64,000 nt of DNA. Source: Hyphomicrobium sp. CS1BSMeth3 (GTDB taxonomy: Bacteria > Pseudomonadota > Alphaproteobacteria > Rhizobiales > Hyphomicrobiaceae). The DNA lies in assembly GCF_900117415.1 (NCBI RefSeq), contig NZ_FPEI01000005.1, positions 558,001-622,000 of the forward strand. Direction: 5' to 3'. The notes beneath the pieces are model-generated. The model had not been told where the DNA came from. It ran no database searches and saw nothing but the letters and a program-made list of their open reading frames with translations. Positions 16,068 through 24,561 of the stretch are shown here, one piece after another (position 1 is the first letter of the stretch; each line of letters starts with the position of its first letter). Made by a program: the position numbers and the translations under genes.

Positions 16068-17534
16068 TCATGCGACAAGCGCGATGGGACGTGCGGGCGC
16101 CACTGCGGGCGCGGGCACTGCATCCTTCTGAGGCCTCTCGACCTCGGTAGCGGGGTCAGCGTCGTGCATCTCGCTATCCATGGGCAGGACGAGCCTGAAG
16201 CACGAGCCTTCGCCAAGCGTGCTCTCGATCCTGAGGCGTCCGCCATGCAGCTCCGCGAGCCCGCGGACGATCGCGAGGCCGAGCCCGGCTCCTTCGAGCT
16301 GGCGCGAATGCGACGAGTCGACTTGAAAGAAGGGCTCGCCGAGCCGGGCAACGTGGTCAGGCGCAATGCCGATCCCGCTATCACGCACCGAGAGCAGCAC
16401 ATTCCCGCCGTCGACCAGCGCACCGAGCTCGATGCGGCCGCCCTCGGGCGTGAACTTGCAGGCGTTCGACAGCAGATTCATGAGCATCTGCTTGCACGCA
16501 CGCTGATCCGCGACCATCTCCCCGACATCGTCAGAGATGGTCACATCGAGCGCGATGGACTTCGCCGCCACAGCGGGGCGCAGCGTGTCGACGCTGCTTG
16601 CGATCACGTCCGACAGCCGGAAGGGCTCTTTGCAGATCGTGAGCCGGCCCGCTTCGATCTTCGAGATGTCGAGCAGATCCTTGACGAGGCTCATGAGATG
16701 CTCGCCGCTCTCGCGGATAATGCGGCTGTAGTCGGCGTGGCGGGCGGTGCCCCCCTCGGCGCCAAGCTCACGCTGCAACATCTCCGAGAAGCCGATGATG
16801 GCGTTGAGCGGCGTTCTCAGCTCGTGGCTGATCGTGGCAATAAACGCGGACTTGGCGCGGCTCGCGCTCTCGGCTTCCTCGCGCGCCTGGCGCATGGCAA
16901 TGGCGTGCCAGCGGCGCGTGGTGATGTCCCGCATCACGGCGACCGCGCTCTCGCCATCCGACAGCGGCTTGCAGCGGAACTCGATCCAGCGTGCGGCGCC
17001 ACCGACGCTGATTTCAACTTCCGCCGATGTCGGCGCGCCAAGCTCCAGGCACTGTGAAATTGCATCCTGGCAGCGCGCCGCGTTGCCGGTGCTCATCGCG
17101 GCCGACAAACCGTGGCGCATGAGGAGTGCAGGGGACGCACCGAGCAGCGCACTCGCGGCAGGCGAGGCGTAGGTGATCGCTCCTTGTGCATTGTGGCGCG
17201 TGACGAGGTCCGCGGCATTGTCCGCGACCAGATTGTGGATGTCGCGGCTGGCCTCGAGCTGCGCGAGGGTGGCGCGGTGGGTCTTGATGAGCGCGGCTGC
17301 CGAAAGTGCCGCCGCGAGGCAGGCCGCCAGCAGGGCAGCCATCAAGAAATCGCCGGTCAGAGCGTAATGGCCGGCAAAAATGAGAGCGATGATCAGGCCC
17401 GAAGCGGCGGGCGGGATCGGCAAAACAGCTTCAGGCGGAGTGCCGGCCTCGGCACTGCGGACCGGAGGATTTCCCCATCCGGTCATGAACTTGCTGAAGG
17501 AACGACCCGACCACCGACGCCAATCGAAGCTCAC
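16068..17534 (-). CDS. Membrane PAS-domain sensor histidine kinase (possibly DivJ/PleC-like)
   Basis: 488 residues. Two transmembrane helices (about residues 45-85) are followed by a PAS domain (about 100-205) with NAADLVTRHNAQGAITYASPAA-type wording, and then a HisKA domain with phospho-acceptor His237 in ISHELRTPLN. The HATPase domain has an N-box (LMNLLSNACKF), G1 DSGIGI and G2 GAGLGLAIV. There is no receiver domain, so it is a classical kinase. The PAS and HisKA wording recalls DivJ/PleC-type cell-cycle kinases of Hyphomicrobiales, but that is only a resemblance. The start is GTG 17534; ATG 17486 is possible. Confidence 0.88.
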   Translation of the reverse strand: MSFDWRRWSGRSFSKFMTGWGNPPVRSAEAGTPPEAVLPIPPAASGLIIALIFAGHYALTGDFLMAALLAACLAAALSAAALIKTHRATLAQLEASRDIHNLVADNAADLVTRHNAQGAITYASPAASALLGASPALLMRHGLSAAMSTGNAARCQDAISQCLELGAPTSAEVEISVGGAARWIEFRCKPLSDGESAVAVMRDITTRRWHAIAMRQAREEAESASRAKSAFIATISHELRTPLNAIIGFSEMLQRELGAEGGTARHADYSRIIRESGEHLMSLVKDLLDISKIEAGRLTICKEPFRLSDVIASSVDTLRPAVAAKSIALDVTISDDVGEMVADQRACKQMLMNLLSNACKFTPEGGRIELGALVDGGNVLLSVRDSGIGIAPDHVARLGEPFFQVDSSHSRQLEGAGLGLAIVRGLAELHGGRLRIESTLGEGSCFRLVLPMDSEMHDADPATEVERPQKDAVPAPAVAPARPIALVA

Positions 17535-17662
17535 GCTCTACTCACCGCAAACGCAGCGCCCCCGTAACTCGACTGGGGGCACTGTGAATTATTAAGCTTA
17601 ATGAACTCTCACCGAGCGCTTGCGGTTTGTATCTTTTGGATGCGGTGGTCGTCGGCCGAGCG

Positions 17663-18517
17663 TCAGCGTTTGCTGGTGGCCTGTGCGCGCATACGCGCCC
17701 AATCCTCCTCCGTCCAGTTCATGAGCTCGACCGTGCGGCTGCCGGCGTCACTCATGAACTGCTTGCCGCCGTCGATGGCAATGCACTCACCCGTGATGTA
17801 GCTCGCCATGTCCGAGAGCAGGAACGCGGCGAGGTTCGCGAGCTCGATATGCTCGCCGTTGCGCCGCAGAGGGATCTCGCGATCGACGACGGAGTCGCCG
17901 CCGCCGGGCGTCAGGCGCTGCGAGGCACCGGCCGTCGGGAACGGCCCCGGCGCAATGGCGACCGTACGAATGCCCTTCGGCCCCCACTCGACGGCGAGGC
18001 TTCGGATCATCGCGAGCACACCGGCCTTGGCCATGGCGGAAGGCACGCGGAAGGCCGCGCCCTTGAGCGCCGACAGCGTGAGAATCGAGAGCACAGTGCA
18101 GTTGCGCCGTCCCGCATCGATCCAGCGGCGCCCGGCCGCCACCGTGCAGTAGGCCGTGCCGTGCAGCACGGTGTTGAGGATTGCATCGATCGCGCGCGGC
18201 GAGAGCTTATGCGTCTCGGCGATGAAGTTCCCGGCTGCGTTGTTGAGAAGACAATCGAGCGGGCCGCTTTCCCAGATGCGGTCCATCATGGCTTCGACAG
18301 CAGCCGCATCGCGCACGTCGCAGGATATGGGCATGACCTTGCCGCCCGTCTCGCTCCGAAAGCGCGCAGCGGTCTCCTCGAGAACCTCGATCCGGCGACC
18401 GCAGATGACGAGATCGGCGCCAAGCTCGAGAAAGCGCCGCCCCATGGCTGCACCAAGCCCGGTGCCGCCGCCGGTGACAAGAATGCGCTTCCCCTTCAAC
18501 AAACCGTCCTGAAACAC
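17663..18517 (-). CDS. SDR family oxidoreductase, 2,4-dienoyl-CoA reductase-like
   Basis: 284 residues. The Rossmann start LLKGKRILVTGGGTGLGAAMGRRF, the dinucleotide-specificity region ICGRRIEVLEE, and NNAAGNFI plus FRVPSAMAKAGVLAMIRSLAVEWG follow the peroxisomal/mitochondrial 2,4-dienoyl-CoA reductase type, in which the usual YxxxK Tyr is replaced. It may act in beta-oxidation of unsaturated fatty acids or on a similar enoyl-CoA. The start is GTG 18517, because AGGAGG lies five bases upstream and family proteins begin at FQDGLLKGK; an upstream extension to 18574 lacks a ribosome site. Confidence 0.87.
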   Translation of the reverse strand: MFQDGLLKGKRILVTGGGTGLGAAMGRRFLELGADLVICGRRIEVLEETAARFRSETGGKVMPISCDVRDAAAVEAMMDRIWESGPLDCLLNNAAGNFIAETHKLSPRAIDAILNTVLHGTAYCTVAAGRRWIDAGRRNCTVLSILTLSALKGAAFRVPSAMAKAGVLAMIRSLAVEWGPKGIRTVAIAPGPFPTAGASQRLTPGGGDSVVDREIPLRRNGEHIELANLAAFLLSDMASYITGECIAIDGGKQFMSDAGSRTVELMNWTEEDWARMRAQATSKR

Positions 18518-18747
18518 GTGACCTCCTCGCTCATGATCGATGCTTTGGTCATCAAGGTTCCGCAATTGCAGCAACTAATCAAGGGCACCGGTGTTCCGGA
18601 TGAACGCGACATGAATGCAGCCTGCAGACTGCGTTCATGGTGGCGCCGTCACCCTGCCATCGGAGGGAGGCGTGAGCAGGTCGAGAATCGCTTGTGGCGA
18701 GCGACTTCGGCCGGCAGGGACACCAGCAGCTCCAGGAGGTTCGAGGC

Positions 18748-19287
18748 ATGAGACTGATCGCTATGGCGACCGGCGCCATCGCCCTAATGACCCTGGCGGG
18801 GGGTACACCCGCGCGCGCCGCCGACTTGGGATACGGCGAACCGTCCGATCGCTACAGATCGGCGTACGAGGATCAGCGCTATCGCGATCTCTACGGCCCC
18901 CCACCGGGCCGTGTATCGCGACGCTACGTCGAGAAGGAAGAGATCGAGGAGCGCTACGCCGTCGAGGATGACGACTACGACGACAAGCGGCTCGCGCCGC
19001 CAGCGCGCGTCTACGGCTATCAGGACCGGTTTGCGTACGATTGCACGCCGCGTCATGTGATCCGCGATCGCCTCTACCGCCAAGGCTGGCAGGACTTCCG
19101 CGAGATCGACGTCCGCCGGGAGGTGGCCGTGGTTGAAGCGCGGCGCCCGAACGGGCTTCCCTATCGCCTGAGGATCGATCGCTGCTCGGGTGACGTCGTT
19201 TCGGCGCATCCGCTCGCGCCCGTGCCAGGCGGCCCGTACGCCTACGGACCGCGGCGGTACTATGGGTATGGTCCTTATCTCCGCTGA
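18748..19287 (+). CDS. Exported Tyr/Arg/Asp-rich protein, unknown function
   Basis: 179 residues with a clear signal peptide (MRLIAMATGAIALMTLAG ... ARA, cleavage near residue 25). The mature part has an acidic/basic stretch (EEIEERYAVEDDDYDDKR) and a conserved-looking domain with two Cys (FAYDCTPRHVIRDRLYRQGWQDFREI and RIDRCSGDVVSA) that may form a disulfide; such domains recur in small exported proteins of Hyphomicrobiales. The tail is Tyr/Gly-rich. ATG 18748 has AGGAGG eight bases upstream. It stands alone and is followed by a terminator. Confidence 0.82.
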   Translation: MRLIAMATGAIALMTLAGGTPARAADLGYGEPSDRYRSAYEDQRYRDLYGPPPGRVSRRYVEKEEIEERYAVEDDDYDDKRLAPPARVYGYQDRFAYDCTPRHVIRDRLYRQGWQDFREIDVRREVAVVEARRPNGLPYRLRIDRCSGDVVSAHPLAPVPGGPYAYGPRRYYGYGPYLR

Positions 19288-19319
19288 GCTTCGCTTTTTG
19301 CAGGCATGAGCATTTCGAC

Positions 19320-19352
19320 GGCAGAGGCCCCCACCTCTGCCGTTCTCCTTTT
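19320..19352 (+). terminator. Rho-independent terminator
   Basis: Eight-base arms GGCAGAGG / CCTCTGCC with a six-base loop are followed by the T-rich GTTCTCCTTTT, 32 bases after the exported-protein stop codon. Confidence 0.75.
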
Positions 19353-19450
19353 GGTGCGCCAGCAGGCGAAAGATCCTGCCGCGGCGCATTCCACTTGCTA
19401 AAGTGCCCAACATTCGATTCGCAGTACTCCTCTCAAATCATCGGTGGTTC

Positions 19451-20410
19451 ATGCCCCTGGTCTCGCTCGCGAAGAACCCTGTTCCCAGCGGAGCAACAAC
19501 CGGAGATTTTCCCGGATACGATGGCGCACCGCTGCGCTATGCGCGCTGGAGCGCAACGCGCGGACCAGCCCGCGGCACGTTCTGCGTGTTCACCGGCCGG
19601 AGCGAGTACATCGAGAAATATTTCGAGGTCATCGCCGATCTGAGGCGTCGCGGTTTTGCCGTCGCCATCCATGACTGGCGCGGGCAGGGCGGCTCGCACC
19701 GGATGCTGCCCAACCCGCGCAAAGGCCACATCAAAGACTTCAGCGAGTTCGATCGCGACCTCGCGGCGTTCATGCAGCAGATCGTGCTCCCTGAGTGCCC
19801 GCCGCCCTACTACGCGCTCGCGCACTCCATGGGCGGCAACATTCTGGCCCGGCACGCCGTCGCCACGGACTCGTGGTTCGAGCGCATCGTCCTTTCCGCG
19901 CCAATGTTCGAGATACTGGCCGAAAAAGAGCGTGTTCCTGCCGGGCTTGCGCGCTTCTTCGTCGAGACGGCGTGCCTTCTCGGCTTCTCGACGCGATATG
20001 TCCCGACGGGCTCCGATCAGCCCGCCGAAATGACGACGTTCGAAGGCAACATGCTCACCTCGGATCGCGAGCGCTACATGCGCAATCGCCAGGTGATCGA
20101 GGCGGCGCCCGAGCTCGCTCTCGGCTATCCGACCGATGGATGGACGAGAGCGGCTTACCGCTCGTGCGCTTACGTCATGGATCCTTCATTCGCGCGGCGC
20201 GTGAAGGTCCCGCTGCTGCTTTTCAGCGCCGCCAACGACCGCATCGTCTCCTCGCGTGCGATCGAGGCATTCGCGAGCCGCCTGAAGATCGGCGCACACG
20301 TGACCATTCCCCAGTCCCAGCATGAGATCATGCAGGAGAATGACACGATCCGACAGCACTTCTGGTCGGTCTTCGATGCCTATCTCGGCATCGACGCCAA
20401 TGCGGCGTGA
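19451..20410 (+). CDS. Alpha/beta hydrolase, lysophospholipase/monoacylglycerol lipase type (PldB-like)
   Basis: About 319 residues, cytoplasmic. It carries the Hydrolase_4 pattern: GTFCVFTGRSEYIEKYFEVIADLRRRGF, VAIHDWRGQGGSHR, nucleophile Ser in AHSMGGNI, acid Asp in SAANDRIVS, and catalytic His in PQSQHEIMQE. The family usually hydrolyses lysophospholipids or monoacylglycerols. The start is uncertain: ATG 19451 is chosen over a GTG at 19403, neither having a strong ribosome site. Its stop ends at 20410 and the convergent DUF502 gene's stop begins at 20411, leaving no intergenic base. Confidence 0.88.
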   Translation: MPLVSLAKNPVPSGATTGDFPGYDGAPLRYARWSATRGPARGTFCVFTGRSEYIEKYFEVIADLRRRGFAVAIHDWRGQGGSHRMLPNPRKGHIKDFSEFDRDLAAFMQQIVLPECPPPYYALAHSMGGNILARHAVATDSWFERIVLSAPMFEILAEKERVPAGLARFFVETACLLGFSTRYVPTGSDQPAEMTTFEGNMLTSDRERYMRNRQVIEAAPELALGYPTDGWTRAAYRSCAYVMDPSFARRVKVPLLLFSAANDRIVSSRAIEAFASRLKIGAHVTIPQSQHEIMQENDTIRQHFWSVFDAYLGIDANAA

Positions 20411-21193
20411 CTACGCTCTCGGCGCTTTGCCATCACCCGCGACGCCGGCTTGCTCCTTGAGCTCGCGCAGACGGGCCTGCGTCTCGGGATTGACCATGCC
20501 GGCCGAGATGATGATCTTCGCGGCGTCCTCGACGCTCATGCCGATGATCGTGACGCTGGCGCGGGGCACGAAGCAGACGAAGCCAGTGGGGGGCAGCATT
20601 CCTGTCGGCATGAACACGCTGACCAGATCTTCGTCCGGATTGAGCGCTGCAATCTGGCGCGCCGCCTCACCGGTAACGAATACGAGCGACCAGATGCCTT
20701 TCGATGGAAACTCCATCAAGCCGACCTTCTGGAAGGGCTGCTCCGGCGTCGTCACGCTGACGACGCTCTCGAAGATCTGCTTCAGCGCGCGATAGAGATT
20801 GCGGACGATCGGCATCCGATCGAGCATCATCTCGCCGGCGCTGATGAGGGAGCGACCGAGCAGGTTCGCCGCCAGCGCCCCAATCATGATCAGCATCAGG
20901 ATCGCGAACAGGAGCCCGATCCCGGGCACGGCGAAGGGCAGGTAGTTGTCCGGGTTGTAGATGTTCGGGATGTACGGCTTGACCCATCGGTCGACGATGT
21001 TGATGACGTACCAGGCGATGTAGACCGTGATGGTAACGGGGCCGACGACGACGAGGCCGGTGAGAAAGTAGTTCCGCAGCCGCGCGCCGACGCGCCAGCG
21101 ATGGACCTCGACCGTTTCCACGGTCGTGGGCCGCGCCGGATCCTCGCCGGGCGCACCCTCTTCGGGCGCTGACCTCGACAGCTTGTCCTGCAT
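20411..21193 (-). CDS. DUF502 family membrane protein
   Basis: About 260 residues. After a charged N-terminal segment there are two transmembrane helices (LRNYFLTGLVVVGPVTITVYIAWYVI and GIGLLFAILMLIMIGALAANLLG) separated by a short loop, then a soluble domain containing MPIVRNLYRALKQIFESV and VFMPTGMLPPTGFVCFVPR, the DUF502 signature. Its function is unknown in bacteria. ATG 21193 has GGAAAGGA upstream; ATG 21241 is an alternative. The end abuts the convergent hydrolase gene. Confidence 0.88.
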   Translation of the reverse strand: MQDKLSRSAPEEGAPGEDPARPTTVETVEVHRWRVGARLRNYFLTGLVVVGPVTITVYIAWYVINIVDRWVKPYIPNIYNPDNYLPFAVPGIGLLFAILMLIMIGALAANLLGRSLISAGEMMLDRMPIVRNLYRALKQIFESVVSVTTPEQPFQKVGLMEFPSKGIWSLVFVTGEAARQIAALNPDEDLVSVFMPTGMLPPTGFVCFVPRASVTIIGMSVEDAAKIIISAGMVNPETQARLRELKEQAGVAGDGKAPRA

Positions 21194-21474
21194 CCCGTCC
21201 TTTCCCGCGCGTTCGCCACGTCCCGCCGGGGACAGCTTCATCTCCCGCGCAAGGTATATCCGAGGCAGGCGGCCCGTACCACCCGATTGCGCCGCGACTT
21301 TCGTCGGCAGGCCGCGCCTGAATATCGTGCAATGGGAATGGATACGAGCGCTGAAGCCACCGTCAGCCCGCACCTGAAAGCAATTGACAGTAGGGGCCTT
21401 CCTTCTCCAGTCTACCGGGCAACACGGAACATCGGGTTTAACCGAGCCAACGCACCTAGGGAGTAGGAAACGCC

Positions 21475-22773
21475 ATGAGGTTTTTGAGGTCTGCTGCGGC
21501 CTGCGCAGCAGCTATTGGGCTCGTCGCGAGCGCCAGCCTGCCGGCGGCCGCGCAAAAGGAAATCAAGCTCGGCATTATTTACGACTACACCGGCCCGTTC
21601 GCCGGCGGCGGCTCGCTGCCGGCCGCGATCGCGACCAAGATTGCGGTCGACATGATCAACGAGCGCGGTGGCGTCGAGGGGCACAAGATCGTCGCGACGT
21701 ACGCCGACGCGCAGTCGAAGACCGACGTCGCGATCAACGAGGCCGAGCGGCTCTTGAACGAGGTCAAGGTCGACGCGCTGATGGGCGTGTTCTCGTCGGC
21801 GCACTGCGTGCCGATGGCCGCCAAAGTCGACGCCGCCAAGAAGTTCATGTGGGCGAACGTCTGCGTCGCCTCCGCCGTCTTCAAGGGCAAGGGCCTGCAG
21901 TACGTGTTCCGCCCGCAGGTCCATTCCGACCAGTTCGGCGAGGCGTCATGCAGCTTCATCGCCGAGAATGCCAAGGCCAAGCTCGGCAAGGATGCGAAGG
22001 ACATCAGCGTCGCCATCCTTTATGAGGACGGCCCCTACGGCACCGGCGTTGCCGCCGGCAACGAGGCCAAGTGCAAGGAGCTCGGCATCAAGATCGCGCA
22101 CAAGGAAGGCTACGCGGCGACCTCGACCGACCTTTCGGCTCTCGTCACGAAGCTTCGCCGCGCACGGCCTGATGTCGTCCTCCACACGGGCTACAATCCC
22201 GACATCACGCTCTTCCTGCGTCAAGCCAAGGAAGCCGGTCTGAAGTTCGACGCGCTGATCGGTCATGGCGCGGGTTACGGCCAGATCGACAAGCTGATCG
22301 AGACCTTCAAGGGCGACGTGAACTTCTTCTACAACGTCGATCCGGTCGCAGCTCAGCTCCTCGATCCCAAGAGCCTCGCCGCCGGCATGGGCGACGTCAC
22401 CGCCGAGATGGTCAAGCGCTACAAGGCCGAGACGAAAGTCTCCGAAGTGCCGCCTCACGCGTCGATGGGCTTCAACCAGCAGTGGATCTTCCTGACCGAC
22501 GTGCTGCCGCGCGCGATCAAGAAGCATGGCGGGTTCGACCCGGAGGCACTGCGCAAGGCCGCGCTCGAGACCGATATCCCGAGCGGCGGCACCATCCAGG
22601 GCTATGGCGTGAAGTTCTTCCCGCCGGGCCATCAGATGTCGGGGCAGAACGAGCGTTCGAGCCCTGTCGTGATGCAATATGTAGACGGCGTAACGAAGAT
22701 CGCATGGCCGTCTTCGCTGAAGACCATCGATCCGGTCCTTCCATTCCCCAAGGGCCACGCGTACGCGCGCTGA
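21475..22773 (+). CDS. Liv-type ABC transporter periplasmic substrate-binding protein
   Basis: 432 residues. A Sec signal peptide (MRFLRSAAACAAAIGLVASASLPAAAQ) is followed by a type I periplasmic-binding fold of the Peripla_BP_6 family: EIKLGIIYDYTGPFAGGGS, AVDMINERGGVEGHKI, and YNPDITLFLRQAKEAGLKFDALIGHG. The mature protein captures an amino acid, amide or aromatic/aliphatic acid for the LivGFHM genes that follow. Two Cys in the first lobe (SSAHCVP and ANVCVAS) could form a disulfide. AGGAA precedes the ATG. A TTGACA lies at 21384-21389, but no good -10 at usual spacing follows. Confidence 0.92.
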   Translation: MRFLRSAAACAAAIGLVASASLPAAAQKEIKLGIIYDYTGPFAGGGSLPAAIATKIAVDMINERGGVEGHKIVATYADAQSKTDVAINEAERLLNEVKVDALMGVFSSAHCVPMAAKVDAAKKFMWANVCVASAVFKGKGLQYVFRPQVHSDQFGEASCSFIAENAKAKLGKDAKDISVAILYEDGPYGTGVAAGNEAKCKELGIKIAHKEGYAATSTDLSALVTKLRRARPDVVLHTGYNPDITLFLRQAKEAGLKFDALIGHGAGYGQIDKLIETFKGDVNFFYNVDPVAAQLLDPKSLAAGMGDVTAEMVKRYKAETKVSEVPPHASMGFNQQWIFLTDVLPRAIKKHGGFDPEALRKAALETDIPSGGTIQGYGVKFFPPGHQMSGQNERSSPVVMQYVDGVTKIAWPSSLKTIDPVLPFPKGHAYAR

Positions 22774-22877
22774 CCCCATACGTTGCGACACCATCGCTGC
22801 TGCTCTCGCCGGAGAGCGGCAGCGGTGACGCCTTTTATTGCCTACTCGTTTTCTCCTGACCGCAGGCAACCACACGC

Positions 22878-23609
22878 ATGGCGATGCTCAAAGTCGATGG
22901 CCTGACCAAGCAATTCGGCGGTTTTACCGCCGTGAGCAACGTCTCCTTCGATGTCGCGGAGGGCGAGATCCTCGGCCTCATAGGGCCGAACGGCTCGGGG
23001 AAGAGCACGACATTCAATTGCGTTGCCGGCATGTATGCGCCGACAGCCGGCTCGATCATGTTCGAAGGCGGCGAAATCGGTGGCCTCGCGGCCAATCAGG
23101 TCTGCCACAAGGGCATCGCGCGGACGTTCCAGATCCCGCGGCCCTTTCGCAACCTCTCACTTCTCGAAAACGTCGCGCTCTCGGCGCACTTCGGCTCGAA
23201 TGCGCACCTCTCGCGCAGCCAATGCTGGGCCAGGGCCGAAGAGTCGCTCGCCATGGTCGGCCTGCCGACGGACGCGGAAACATTGACCGACGGCCTCGGC
23301 GCCGCCTCCCTGAAGAAGCTCGAGCTTGCCCGCGCGCTCGCGACCGGCCCGCGCCTCCTGCTCGCGGACGAGAGCCTCAACGGCCTCGACCATAGCGAGA
23401 TGGACCAGGCCGCGGACATGCTGGAGCGCATCCGCAAGGAGAAGGGCATCACGATCGTCTGGGTCGAGCACATCATGGGCGTGCTGATGCGCGTGGTCGA
23501 CCGCGTCGTCGTGCTCGATCACGGCGAGAAGATCTTCGACGGCAAACCGGCCGATGCACAGACGGACAAGCGCGTCGTCGAGGTCTACCTCGGCGAGAGC
23601 GAGCACTAA
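22878..23609 (+). CDS. livG: ABC transporter ATP-binding protein LivG (degenerate signature motif)
   Basis: A 243-residue ATPase with Walker A GPNGSGKST and Walker B LLLADESLNGLDHSEM (DES rather than DEP). The signature position reads LGAASLKKLELARAL, so the LSGGQ glycines are absent; such divergence occurs in one LivG subgroup and implies that the partner LivF supplies the canonical site. The switch His is in WVEHIMGV. It lies 104 bp after the binding protein gene. The gap to the following livF is unusually long (181 bp) and holds two large palindromes. Confidence 0.9.
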   Translation: MAMLKVDGLTKQFGGFTAVSNVSFDVAEGEILGLIGPNGSGKSTTFNCVAGMYAPTAGSIMFEGGEIGGLAANQVCHKGIARTFQIPRPFRNLSLLENVALSAHFGSNAHLSRSQCWARAEESLAMVGLPTDAETLTDGLGAASLKKLELARALATGPRLLLADESLNGLDHSEMDQAADMLERIRKEKGITIVWVEHIMGVLMRVVDRVVVLDHGEKIFDGKPADAQTDKRVVEVYLGESEH

Positions 23610-23611
23610 GG

Positions 23612-23689
23612 GCTCGTGTGATGATCGAGAAATTCGCCAGATCTCGCAGCCCGGTATCGAGCGAATTTCTCGATCTGAATCACACGAGC
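23612..23689. repeat. Long imperfect palindrome 1 between livG and livF
   Basis: The left arm (23612-23637, gctcgtgtgat...aaattcgc) and the right arm (23661-23689) are perfect inverted copies except for three extra bases (tca on the reverse strand) in the right arm. The 23-base centre is unpaired. The palindrome starts two bases after the livG stop. It can form a 26-bp hairpin in DNA or mRNA. Confidence 0.85.
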
Positions 23690-23701
23690 AAATCTATGGT
23701 T

Positions 23702-23779
23702 CTAGTGTCCCTTTTGATTCCGAAGTTCGCTCGGGACACCAGCATCGAGGTTGAGCGAACTTCGGAATCGGGACACTAG
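23702..23779. repeat. Long imperfect palindrome 2 between livG and livF
   Basis: The left arm (23702-23732, ctagtgtccc...ttcgctc) and right arm (23753-23779) are perfect inverted copies except for a TTTT insertion in the left arm. The loop holds another gggacac, so the outer gtgtccc arm can pair in two ways. The right arm ends 11 bases before the livF ATG, next to its ribosome site. Sequence differs from palindrome 1, but total length (78 bases each) and architecture match. Confidence 0.85.
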
Positions 23780-23790
23780 GGCGAGCTGAG

Positions 23791-24495
23791 ATGCTGGACC
23801 TCAAGGGAGTTGATGCTGGCTACGGGGCATTCCAGGCCCTGTTCGGCATCTCGATGCGGGTCAATGCCGGCGAGGCCGTGGCCGTGATCGGTGCCAACGG
23901 CGCCGGCAAGACGACGCTCATGCGCGTCATCTCCGGGATGCTGCCGGCGTCCTCGGGCACGATGACCATGGAGGGCGCGGACCTGCGCACGACGCCGCCG
24001 CACAAGGTCGTCGAGCTTGGCATCGCGCACGTCCCGGAGAGCCGCCGGCTCTTCCCGCGCCTCTCGGTCGAGGACAACCTGCGGCTTGGCGCCTACATTC
24101 CCTCCGCCCGCGCGCACTTCGCCGAGCGGCTCGACTACGTCTACGGTCTTTTTCCGCGCCTCAAGGAGCGGCGCAGCCAGCTCGCCGGCACCATGTCCGG
24201 CGGCGAGCAGCAGATGTGCGCGATCGGTCGTGCGCTCATGAGCAAGCCGAAGCTCGTGCTGCTCGACGAGCCTTCGATGGGCCTCGCGCCTGTCATCGTT
24301 CAGCAGGTCTTCGATCTCGTCCGGCGCATCCGCTCCGAGGGCTACACCGTCCTGATCGTCGAGCAGAACGTCTCGCAAGTTCTCAAGGTGTGCGATCGCG
24401 CCTACCTGCTCGAGGTCGGCCGCATCGTGCAGTCGGGCAGCTCTGCCGAGCTCGCCGAAAGCGACGAGATCCGCAAGGCGTACATGGGCATTTGA
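23791..24495 (+). CDS. livF: ABC transporter ATP-binding protein LivF
   Basis: A 234-residue ATPase. Walker A is GANGAGKTT, the signature is full MSGGEQQMCAIGRAL, Walker B is LVLLDEPSMGLAP, and the Q-loop/ESRRLFPRLSVEDNL segment is typical of LivF. It ends EIRKAYMGI. The ribosome site (GGGCGAGCTGAG) is directly downstream of the long palindrome, which could modulate its translation relative to livG. livH follows after 66 bp. Confidence 0.93.
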   Translation: MLDLKGVDAGYGAFQALFGISMRVNAGEAVAVIGANGAGKTTLMRVISGMLPASSGTMTMEGADLRTTPPHKVVELGIAHVPESRRLFPRLSVEDNLRLGAYIPSARAHFAERLDYVYGLFPRLKERRSQLAGTMSGGEQQMCAIGRALMSKPKLVLLDEPSMGLAPVIVQQVFDLVRRIRSEGYTVLIVEQNVSQVLKVCDRAYLLEVGRIVQSGSSAELAESDEIRKAYMGI

Positions 24496-24561
24496 GCGCA
24501 CGCCGCAGAAATTTGACGGGCTGACGGCCGGCCGCCGCGCCGGCCGCGAGGGGAGAAGGGG

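Noticed and set aside
21384-21411. Sigma-70 promoter of the second liv operon
   Set aside because: TTGACA is present, but the nearest TCTACC-like -10 is 21 bases away, too far for confidence.
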